Part shown: one piece after another, positions 18,537 to 30,500 of the stretch
How positions within the stretch are numbered: the first letter of the stretch is position 1
How the letters are laid out: each line of letters begins with the position of its first letter
Source: Sthenelais limicola
Lineage: Eukaryota; Annelida; Polychaeta; Phyllodocida; Sigalionidae
Assembly (NCBI GenBank): GCA_942159475.1
Contig: OW804096.1
Span: forward strand, 135,839,625 to 135,903,624
Direction of reading: 5' to 3'
DNA: 64,000 nt
Made by a program: the position numbers and the translations under genes
The notes under the pieces: generated by a model
Database searches by the model: none
Told to the model about the DNA's origin: nothing
What the model saw: the letters and a program-made list of their open reading frames with translations, nothing else

Positions 18537-21500
18537 GTAAGTTTGTTTTCATGTTTATTAATGAACTAGCAAAGTACCCGTCCCCCGGACGGGCCCATTC
18601 TCTCCCCATACATCCCCCTCTCCCTCTTTTCCCTCTGCCTCTTCTCTGACTTTCATACCTGTTTTTCTCTCCCAACCCCGTCTCTAATTTCCCACCCCCC
18701 TATCCCTCCCCTCTTCTTCATGCTCCACCTCCCCGCTTTCCCTTCCCCTACATCCTCTCCCTCCTCTCTTTCCTCCGCCCTCTTTCCCCCCTCTCCTATT
18801 CCTACAACCTCTTCTTCACTCTCCCACTCCTCTGCATGTAAGATGGTCAACCTCTCTCCCCATACATCCCCCTCTCCCTCTCCCCCCCCCCCCCACTTCT
18901 CTGTCTTTCATACCTGTTTTTCTCTCCTAACCCTATCTCCGATTTCTCCCCTCTCCCTCCCCTCTTCCTCATGCTCCCCCTCCCCTCTCTCCCTTCCCCT
19001 ACATCCTCTCTTTCCCTCCCCCTCCCCTCTCCTATTCATACACCCTCTTCTTCACTCTCCCACTCCTCTACATCCTCTCCCTCCTCTCTTTTGCCCCCCC
19101 CCCCCCTTCTTCTTTCCCTCCCCCTCCCCCTGTTGCTCATGAATCAACCACAAAAAAGGAGCTCAGACATTACCTTGAAACAACATTTAACCCCTCAAAA
19201 GTGCTTAAAATGCACCACAGAGCAAGGAAAACCCTCTGGCTTCTGGGGCCCTCCTAGGGCCCCAGACCCCACCCCTCACAGGCTGGGATAGCAGGGGTGG
19301 ATCCAGGATTTTCAAAAGGAGGGGCGCACTTTCAAATTTCATTTCAAGAACATAATATAACCAATTGCTCCGATTTTGGTCTGCAATGCTTTCAATATTC
19401 AGAGATGCTATTTATGTAAATAAAATTAAATAACATAAAATACATGACATAAAACTTTGTAGTTAGGTTTCCCTGGACGTAGGTTGTGGGAAATGACGTA
19501 GTATCTCACAGGAGCTTTCCCAGGCTATAAATAGAGTGTAGAAATTGCAATTTAAAAAAGGCTTCAAAATCACATTTCCACCCCAGATACTTTCACAAAC
19601 CACATACGACGACATCCAGAGAGGGGGGGACAGACCTCTACAGATGAGTAAAGTGGTTTGAAATACAACAAATTCCGAGAACATTCGGGACAAAGAAACC
19701 CCTCTAATCCTTATATGGATTTCTACCTCCTTTCCTAGAAATCGCTCTACCCGTATATTATATGGATTACAGTTTCCTTACAAGGACTATATCACTGCAA
19801 TGGTGGTCGTCCTCTAGTACCTGGGGGGAGAGGGTGGAAATGTAGCTACAGCTTGGTTCAAAACCACGACATGTTTTCTTTTAAACATATTTTACTTCGA
19901 CAAACTATTCCACAAAAGTGGTACATTTCAAGTCATCGAAAACGATATGTAATGAACAAAGTATAAAGAGAACATCATTATCAGACTAAGAAAACATTAC
20001 AAGAATAAATGGTGTTTTACGACAGCCTTACATATCAGACATTACATTTTTAGTCGCTTTGTTAAATTACTGTAGACATTACCATAGGCTAGAATGTATT
20101 CGATATGATGTTTACACATGGCATCAAAACATTACAAAGTACATTTTGATAAGTACCAATACAAGTATTATTATTTTGATGATAAGAATAGAAGATGTTG
20201 ATGCCACTGGGCCGACCCAGCGCTTTAGACCACTTGGCCACCTCTACGTCCCTGTGTTTATTCATATATGGGTTAGATTTTCAGAAAAGGTTTCGCAGTT
20301 GTACACATTTAGTAAATTCTGCTAAATTAGGTTGCAATCTGGTCAATCCTAGGTCAATTCGAGTACAATTGGCTTTGCATTGATTCTAGCAATCTATAGT
20401 TATGTTGAACTGTATTCGGAACAGTAATTCGGTCTGAAATTCGGGTTATTTGAGAAGATTGGTGAAGGTGAATTGTACATTTTCTAAAAATCCGACCCAT
20501 ATAATGGAATGATATTGTTTAATGAACTTAAAAAAATAAATTATCCTCGATGTATTTCAATTAATGTTTATTTGGGAATGAGAACTATCACGGTAATGTG
20601 AAACTTCGCCAAACTTCGCCAATAAAATTTATTAAAAAAAATATACTTATTTACTACGGCGATGGATATGAAAGGAGTAGATAAATACGTTGAGCATATG
20701 TATAGGTTGTAGCATCGTAGCTGTGGTGATGCGATAGCATGTACACTGTATTACTGACCGACGGTCATTTGGGCTCAATCTGACTGTCAATGGCTGGCAG
20801 CAGAGGTGCCAGTCACTGACCGTCGGTCCTACCCTGTTTGGCAGCCGCCGCCGCGACGGCAGCGCCACTTTGCGCCGGTGGCGGATTTTGGAACTAAAAT
20901 CGGTAGCGCCACTGGTGGATATTTTCAGAACTAAAATCTTATATGCCAGGGGTGGGAGGATGGTAGCTCTAGGTCTACTGGTATTGGGAGTTTGAGATTG
21001 TGCTACTGGAGATGCATTAGTTGAATGGTCCATTGTTTATTTGATATTATACATATTAATATTTTAAATTGGGAATTTTAAATTATATAATTTCCCTATA
21101 TTAATTGTTAAAAGATTCAGTTGTGTTAACAAGAATTGTCTATGTATTTAATGACGACGAGGAGGTAGACAATTCAAAAACAAAAAAACGACTTCATAAT
21201 CTGTGTAGAAAAGGTTGATGTGAAATATGTCTTAGCTATGTAGAAGCCCAGATGGCAGGAATGTTGGAATAAAACCCTTTAAAAAGAAAACAAACTATGT
21301 CGATGAATCAATTCAGATTAATTTTGACACATACACAGTTTTCAGTCTCATGGTCGGTCGCAAACGGTGTTTCAGGGGGCAAAGGTTTGAAGTAAAAAAT
21401 CCCCCACTCCCCCCCCCCTTAAAGGCCCAAAGGAATCACGTGTCAACTACTTTTTGGACAGACTATAGCCTATAGTTTTCATAGAAGGGGTGGTAGTTGG

Positions 21501-24500
21501 GGCAACTTTTTCTGCACAGATCATGAAGGTTGGGAAGGTAAGTATTTTTTGTGAAAAGAGGCCTAATCTTTTGTCACAAACCGTCGGGGTTGCAAGGTGC
21601 CCTATTCATTTCACGCTCAACAAAAAGATGACTCATATGATAGGTTCTTTTCCCCCCAGGTCATTTCAACCCCTGGTCGTTTTCATCCAATCCCTCAGAT
21701 ATCCTCTAAGGTTGTACAACGTTCTAATAGTTTCTGGTGAAGCTATCCTTTTTAATTTTGACAGGTAATAGATTTTGTTTTTGGCCCTACTTATTTTTTC
21801 CTAAAGGTAATCTTTGAAAGTTAGCTGATGATCAATATGTATACCTAAGTATGTGTAATTTTCTGTTCATTCACCATGTCGCGATGTGTATAATCCTTGC
21901 TCTCTGATTCAGTACTTTCAACCTACTGAACCACTGACATACACACAGCCAGTATTATCAGATTAAAATATATGGTTATCATATAGAATAGAATAGAATT
22001 GAATAATTTTTTATTTGTCTAAGTGGTACATGAGGTATAGACAATCAGGTTGACAGGCCTCTGGGACGGGTACCTGCTCTATAACACGTATATCTGAGTA
22101 TATTTGGTATTGCCTATTATTTCACCCTGTGAGGAGTTGCCCATACCTTCAGCTTTGTACGTCCCACTAAGTCAGGGCAGGTGATAACATGAAAATTACT
22201 GCGCCCTTGACTGATAAAAGCAAATAGGTCCAGCAGCTAAGCCTGTCCACTGGAAGTCAAATTGTGTATTCATGTGCCGATTCATGTGCCGATATGACAC
22301 TTTCGACGATGGAATCGTGTTATTTTCTCTTGATATAATGAATATAAAGATTCAAAATGACAAGTTCTACCGTGTAATCACATTAAAAAATGTTATTAAG
22401 CTAAATTATATCGATGTAGACCAGCCATGAAAACAGATTCTAAAGTTTACCTTGTCAATGCCAAGGTTGAAGGTGCATGTGTACCCAGCATTGTTTTGAT
22501 TTCATGTAACTTACATTATTGCCCACTCGATGGTTTTACTGATTTTCTCTGGAAATAATAAAGCTAGGGACTTTAAATGAAAAGTTCAATCGAATAATCA
22601 TATCTAAAAATGTGATTTTGCTAAAGTATAGCAATGATAATTATTTATTTCATTAACTGGCCCCGACAGGCTCTGACTGACAAGTAGATCAAAGCAAGCG
22701 CTCGGCACTGGACGGACAATTTCCTTCGCAAAATGTATACAAAATGGCAGAAAACTGAAATAAGCTCTTTTATTTTGATTTATTTATATTTTTCATTCAT
22801 TAAAAGGATGTAATATTGACATAGAAGGGGTGAAATAAATATAGAAGCTACCTATGGTGCGGTCTGTTGAAGGTTTATGCATCTCGGTTGCGGCGGGAGA
22901 CCAAGGGGTGGAGCACAGCATTGCCCCGAGGTCTCATCCTTGATGCATAACTTTGACAGACCGCACCGTAGCTAGCTTCCATATATTTACCTATTCACAC
23001 ATACACCATAGCAAGGTATAAGGTTGATGGTTTGGCTAGGAGAAGGTGATCCAAGCTGTAAAGCGCCCCTCTAGGAAACAGTTGAATCTACTCTTCTGTA
23101 TGTTGGCACTCTCCTCTTTCTAAAACTTAATTCATTCAGTAAATCTCTTGAGAATATGGTGTACCACTAAATAGAGACCTTAACCTAACTAAAAAAAGAA
23201 AATTGGGAGCCAAACTGAAGAGCATGTGCAGAACTCCCTGATAAACAATGTATGATATGGGTCACATATAATGGTCAAAATTAAGGTATATCTGAGTATA
23301 GTTTGTGTTGTATTCATTCAATGAATCTGCCTGGTCTTGTTGAACTGTATTTTGAACCTGATTCTCATCTTAAATTTGGATTATTTGAGAGGATTGATGA
23401 AGGCCAATTGTACATTTTCTGTAAATCTGACCCACATAGGGATAAGTATGCCCTTGCCATGGATTGAATAGTTACAGAGGCGGGGAAGAATGCTTTGGTC
23501 TTTTTAAAAGGCAAGGGAGATTTTACATAGACCTCAGACACCAAGTGATGATGTGTATAATCCCGGCTCTCTGCTTCAGTACTTCCCAACCTACTGAACC
23601 ACTGACATACATTTAAGCTGCTTTCTCAGCAATTACAAAAAGAATACACCTCACCTACTTAATGCACTGTCTGACCTAGACTAAAGCTCATTGTAGCAAA
23701 GGATTTCAATACTCCGCCCTGTATCAACAGGTCAAATCTTCACTCTCAGCTAACGTCGCTCAAAAACTAAATATGTTCTACTTCTTGTGCCATTCTTTTA
23801 GATGTTTAGACTCTTCACAAATTAAAGCAACACACAAATTGTATTGCCTGAATCTTGCTATCTATGATGTAAGCTATGTAGTAAGATCTATGTTGTAATC
23901 TCATTAGAACATTATTATTTATCAAAATAGTGTATAGAATATTTATTCTGCCTTTAAAGCTATAGAAACGTATGTAAACGTGCCATACTTCTACATCTAG
24001 TTCTTCTAGCTTGCCCACAATAGGGACCACAGAGCAATCTAGTGTCCAAACTCCATGTCCCCTCAACAGAAATAAATCTTCAAAGTACTTGAGCTCTAAT
24101 TGTTGTAATAAGAAGAATTACAACAGCGGTTTTATGTCGGACAGAAGGATTTGGGTAGTAAGATTGCCCCTTATCAACATACTAAAAGTCTGGGAAAATC
24201 TAGGTGGGAAAACATGTCCAAAATAAAAAAAATAAAAATGGCCACCCTAAAATTTGGAACCCCGTAACTTGGGGTAAAATTAACATACAACCAAGTGTGA
24301 ATACATTTTTCCTATGTTTTGAAGCATGGGAAATCCATGGAGAGATGCATACTGTGGAGTAAAACTATCTACTGGTAATAAAATTATTCAGGTTTTATAA
24401 ATGCATTCATGACCAAGGCCACAAGATAACATACTTTTGTAGTCCAAACTTAAATAGTAATTTATAATGGAAACATGTTCAATATTACTAATTGTCACAG

Positions 24501-27500
24501 ACATAAATGAAATAAAGACCAATGCTACGAGGTAATATTAATTTGCCCATTATGTAAGGCAACTGTCATGTCTTTTTACTTTCATTGTTAGCGCCTGAGC
24601 TGTTTGTACATTCACCATTGCACATTGTCCACAAGTTGGAGTAAACTCCAAGTGTTTCTTCCTGGAGTAATGCAACTGTTGTATTTAATCTAACAGTTGC
24701 AGTTGAATAATTATATAATAGTTGTTCATGGACAGGAGGCAATGTTGGAAGGTCTGGACTGAAACGTGATGTTTGAAAAATTACTAATTGAATTAAATTA
24801 GATTAAATTGAAATGCATTACCTATACATACTGAAAGATCTGGAATTTATTTACGAATTATGACATTATTATCCCCCTTTAAATATGTTCATATTAACCG
24901 ATAGAGGAATATGCCTATAATTGTCTGTATACGGTACCGCCACCTGGTGGACTACTATTAAAGTACCGGCACCTGTGTGCTGACCAGTCACTTGCTGCAG
25001 TGGTCGTCTCCGGATCAGTCGCTTGAAAATTTTGTGTGACTTACCTTCAATATGTTGAATCTATGTACCGGCTGCAATCAGGAACATGCCCGTCCTAATG
25101 GCTTGACTGTATGCAGATACAGGTTGAACGCGTTCAGGAAATGCAGAGAATTAGGACTCGATCCGGAGAAAGACTTAATGGTTTATGTGGAAGACTTGGA
25201 AGATGCTGATATTATTCCAATGGCGTCCATAGCAACGGGTGGCGCGAATCCATTGCCTCCCCCACTACACGCAAGTCCTTTACAGAGTCAAATGAGTCCA
25301 GTTGTGCAAGCTCTATTGGATACAAACTGTAAGCAGCAACAACAGATCCAACAGATCATGGTGATTTATGGCGGTAAATTAGATTTCATTTTGTTGTTGT
25401 TGTTGAGACATTTATTAGTGAATAAAAATGACTAGATCGGCGGATCTAATCTCCCTTCGTAGGGAGGATTCCAAGTCCTGCCGAACATTACAGTATTTTA
25501 TTCAATGTAAGGGTAACAATACACCTTGGTACAATACACAAGGAGGCCCTTACTACATATTGTCTCAGACAACATTGGAATATAGGATCAAGATAGCACT
25601 TTAAAGGAGTGCAAAATACATTTACATAGGTACAACAAATATGAGCAAGAAAGAACATTGATGGTACAATAGGATACGTATTTAAGGGTATCGAGATAAA
25701 ACATATTTGTTGGCGAGATTCACCAGGAACAGCCGAACAACTGTAGTGGTGTTAAGTGGGTTGTCTATTTTTGAGGGAGTAGACAGTAGCTGGTGAAATT
25801 TCTAGGGAAATTTCTGGGAAATTTCGAGGAGGCGGAAGGTGGACCTCTTAAAAGTCATTTTTGTGTGCTAACGATTTCTAGAGTGGGTCTAATATAGGAA
25901 GTTTGCATCGGTCCATATGGCATTTGGCCTCACTAGGTTAGTGAAACATTTGCTGGTATCGGCCTTTTGGGCATCGGACTCCAGGGAGTTCCAATAATGA
26001 GGAAGTTTATAATATATCGATCTCCTTACAAGTTCTAGTCTAGGGGTAGGGCATTTGAGAGAGAGTCTGTCCGGGTTGTGTTGACGAGTGGCTCCACAAG
26101 TTGGAGTATACTCCAAGTTTTTCTTCATGAGCTGCAAGCTCTGAATCCCCATTATAAAAACTATGCAACTCACATTTACATATGGTGACACCTGTTGAGA
26201 TTTTACTGCATTAACAGACCTCAGCTTTACAGACCTGATCATATACATCCATATAATATAAGGGTAGAGCAATTTCTATGAAAAGAGATAGAAAAGAAAT
26301 GGTAGAAAGAGGGGTTTCTTTGTCCTGAATGTTCTCGGAATTTGTTGTATTACAAACCACTTTACTCATCTGTAGAGGTCTGTCCCACCTCTCTGGATGT
26401 CGTTGTATGTGGTTTGTGAAGGTATCTCGGGTAGAAATGTAATTTTGAAACCTTTTTTAAATTGCGATCTCTGCACTCTATTTATAGCCTGGGAAAGCCC
26501 CTGTGAGATACTACATCATTTCCTACAACCTACGTCCAGGGGGACCTATTTAACAGAGTACGAAATAAGCACCCATAGGATTTCATTGAGAAGTTATTTG
26601 TGGGCTGGTAAATTTCTTCCCTCTCTCCTCCCTCCCCTTCTCTTTCTCCCTCATTTGTTACATTTATCAGAGCTATGTATATAATAGCTCTGCATTTATG
26701 GATCTGTTAGACATTAACTTTTCCATATCTTTTACTCTCATATTTTCAGGATTTGATGATCAAAAAAGGCATCCTAGAGCTGATAAACCAGAACTATGTT
26801 CAACTGACATATTTCCAAAGGGAGGAAATAGTCTCATACCAAATGTAAGTTTGTTGATTTCTTTGTTTCTAGAATGCTTTCTGTTCTAACAAAGTGTTTC
26901 CTTCAATTTGGATCCGTTAAAGAAACATGTCTGATTGTTAGATTTGTCACATAGATTCCTGGACAACTATTCTCCAAAGCCAACAAATGATATTAAAAAG
27001 ACAGACTTCATTCAGAATCATTGCATATGTTTCCTAAAACTATTAGAGAAGGTTGGATTGTCCAGGACGCATGCAGAACTAAAAGTCCTGTATTCGCATA
27101 TTATAGAAATAGATTGCAGATTCAAGATACATTTTTATGAATAATTTTAATCATTAAATCTTCAAAATTTATTTCCCCATTCTCCTCATTCACCATGAGG
27201 AGATTGGGGTATTGAAGAAAACGCCATCTTGAATTAAGGTATGATAAAATAATTAACAAAAATTGCAGACATTGATTTTTGCGAGTAGAGAGTCTAAGAT
27301 CGAATTAATATAAGGGAGAAAAGTCTGTTGGATGAGGTTTTGAGATGTACATAGGTTCTCTGTTATAGAAGTATGGGTCATAAGCGTGTGGTTTTTTTCG
27401 GCAAAAATGGTTTTCGCATGTGCCACGATACATCAAGTAAAACACGGTTGAGTGAAATCTTCAGTTGCATCTAAGGATAGTAATTTGGTTTAACATACTA

Positions 27501-30500
27501 ATACAAAGTCTAGTCATACTCAATACTTGAATTCTTTCAGGACAGCAAGTATTCGGGTATCGGGTGACTGTGATGAGGAGACAAAGGACAGCCTGGAGTC
27601 CATGGATCGGTGAGGGGTCTTAGAGGTGTCTTAGGTCTTAAATCACTTAATTCACTAAAATGTCTTTAACCCTTCTTAGTGAAAATGTCAGAATATTATT
27701 ATTATGTATTTGCTTTTGTATTATTGTGGTAGTATATTATTACCTTGCACTGTGACGAGACAATAGAGGAAGGGTGGATTCACAGATTTGGAAAATCATC
27801 TCACAGAGCAAGCAAAGAATTCTAAACCACAAAGGCTAGTTCATAATTAAATAACCAGAAATAATCTCTACAGAATGACATCTCCACAGGGATCATGAAT
27901 TTGACTCTTTCTATATTAAATTCATTTTCTTTTCTTTCTGTAAATGTGTTGTGTAGAATCTGAAAAATAAACGAAAAAAATGAGACAATTCTTTTGCGAC
28001 ACAAAATTGTACTTAATTGGACAAGAAATTATCTGGAATTCCTCTAAACTCTGCAGGTAAATAAGCATTGCTTTGTAATTACAGTGGAATCCACTTAGGT
28101 GACAACCTGGGCGATTTTTGGTACATAGGAAAACAATTTTAATAGCAGGACTAGTCAAATAGTGGGAAACAGATTTGTGGACTGAGAAAACTTTAATCAG
28201 AATTTGTACCTATATCAAGGTGGTTGTTAGGCAGGGTTGTTTTTATTTTGTTGGTAGCATCAAGAAATAGTATTGAATTGAATATCATTGGTGTTATTGG
28301 ACATATAATTGCATTAGTCCTGGTAAAATCTGTTCTATGTGTTCTTGCCCTACAGATCTTCTAGTGCCAAAGAAAGATGGAAGTTGCACCCATACAATCG
28401 CATTTTTTAACTAAATCATCGCCCTCATGTAGGGACAGCTGCAACCAGTTGCAGAATCCTACGACTAATCGCAAAGGCAAAAATTGCCCCACACACATGC
28501 AAATTCATGTGCGATTTCAGACATGCCAGATCGCAGTTGAAATAATTCAAATCGCATCGTGAAAAATCTCAGTCGATGCGATTTCAAATGAAATCGCACA
28601 TACTTATACAAGCATTCGCATATAGGTAGGGCTAGCTGCGATAGTTTGTAGACCTGTGTTACTGTCCACGACTAATCGCAGGAGGTCATGCGAATTTCGG
28701 AAATATCCGAAATTCGCAGGTGATTGCAGGTATGTTTGAACAGGTGTATTTTCACTAATTATTGATGAAACTTAACGATTTTTTCACAGAACATGCCCAG
28801 ACGTATTAGTTCAACTATGGTAAATTTTTGTAATTATCAATTTATTTTTTCTACATTTATTTTAGATCGTCGCATGTACACCAAAAAAAATATTTTCGGT
28901 TTTCTCTCCCTCCAGTGCCTTATAATTTGAAGTGATCCAAATCGCACATCCGCTGCGAATCAAGACCTGCAATTTCACAAGAGTTTGCAGCTGAAATCGC
29001 ACCTGTGCAGGGGTTAAAAAATCAAATTTGAACAATTTCACATGCGAATGATCACAAGTGCCAGATTCGAACCAGTTTTTGAATTCGCCCCTGTGTAGAT
29101 GGGGCATAAGGAGACCCAGTTCAGATGATCTATCATGATATTTCCTATTAAGTCAATTTTCATGAAAATGTGTTAATTTCAGGATATCACTAGATAATGC
29201 TAGCCTGAAGATTCGTGAAAGAAGACAGGCTACTACAACCACTTCTACTACAACCACTGATGCTACTACCACTGCTGTTGTTACCACTGCTGGAGACGGC
29301 TCAGATGAGGACGTCTCAGACGATGATGGCTCAGACAATGATGGCTCAGACGAAGATGGCTCAGACGATAATGGCTCTGATGGATCTGAATCAACCACTG
29401 CTGATACAACTACTGCTGATACTACCACTGCTGATACAACCACTGCTGATACAACTACTGCTGATACAACCACTGCTGATACAACCACTGCTGATACAAC
29501 CACTGCTGATACAACTACTGCTGATACAACCACTGCTGGAGATGGCTCAGACAAGGATGTCTCAGACCAGGATGGCTCAGACCAGGATGGCTCAGACCAG
29601 GATGGCTCAGACCAGGATGGCTCAGACCAGGATGGCTCAGACCAGGATGGCTCAGACCAGGATGGCTCAGACGGGTCTGAATCAACCACTGCTGATATAA
29701 CAACTGAGGATACAACCACTGTGGATACAACCACTGTGGATACAACTACTGTGGATACAACTACTGCTGATACAACCACTGTGGATACAACTACTGCTGA
29801 TACAACTACTGCTGAACCAACCACTGCTACAGCCACTTCTGCTGCAACCACTGCTGGAGACAGTTCAGACACAGACGGCTCAGATCCCTCAGACAGCTCA
29901 GAAGGATCAGAAGGATCAGAAGGATCAGAAGGATCAGAAGGATCAAACGGATCAACAGGATCAACAGGATCAACAGGATCAACAGGATCAAAAGGATCAA
30001 TGGAATCAAAAGGATCAGAAGGATCAAAAGGATCAAAAGGATCAGAAGGATCAGAAGGATCAAAAGGATCAAAAGGATCAAAAGGATCAACAGGATCAAA
30101 AGGATCAACAGGATCAAAAGGATCAACAGGATCAAAAGGATCAATGGAATCAAAAGGATCAACAGGATCAAACGGATCAACAGGATCAAAAGGATCAATG
30201 GAATCAAAAGGATCAAAAGGATCAAAAGGATCAACAGGATCAACAGAATCAACAGAATCAACAGAATCAACAGAATCAACAGAATCAACAGAATCAACAG
30301 AATCAACAGGATCAGATGGATCAACAGGATCAACAGGATCAACAGGATCAGAAGAATCAGAATCTGAATCAGAATCAGTAGAAGAATCTGAATCAGAATC
30401 AGTAGAAGAATCTGAATCAGAATCAGAGTTTGAGTCCGAATCAGAAGAAGAATCTGAAGAAGAGTCAGAATCAGAAGAAGAATCAGAAGAGGAATCAGAA

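Larger units (their letters stand above)
763..24560. repeat. Segmental duplication, copy 1
   Basis: Collinear blocks in this span recur downstream in the same order and orientation: 763-925 with 43045-43197; about 1200-1272 with 46127-46197; 12665-13460 with 46208-46980; 15910-16470 with 47560-48060; 17215-17860 with 48375-48880; 17900-18560 with 50340-51000; 23085-24560 with 57345-59115. The blocks include exon 1 of the glycoprotein gene. Unmatched stretches correspond to elements inserted in only one copy, for example the LINE at 2700-6435 and the DUF7869-type element at 8422-12449. Boundaries are approximate because I compared by eye. Confidence 0.8.

Noticed and set aside
18720..19291. 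Pro/Ser/Leu-rich ORFs in the pyrimidine tracts (also 7629-7926, 13571-13897, 53213-53523)
   Set aside because: Low-complexity CT sequence is open in several frames; no domain, start context or splice support.
26935..27144. 69-codon ORF between exons 2 and 3
   Set aside because: It lacks good splice sites in phase with the neighbours. Exon 2 joins exon 3 directly through the split Met codon.
29395..29673. CRISPR-like regular repeats
   Set aside because: The 15-bp units have no spacers and encode in-frame peptide repeats in an animal gene.
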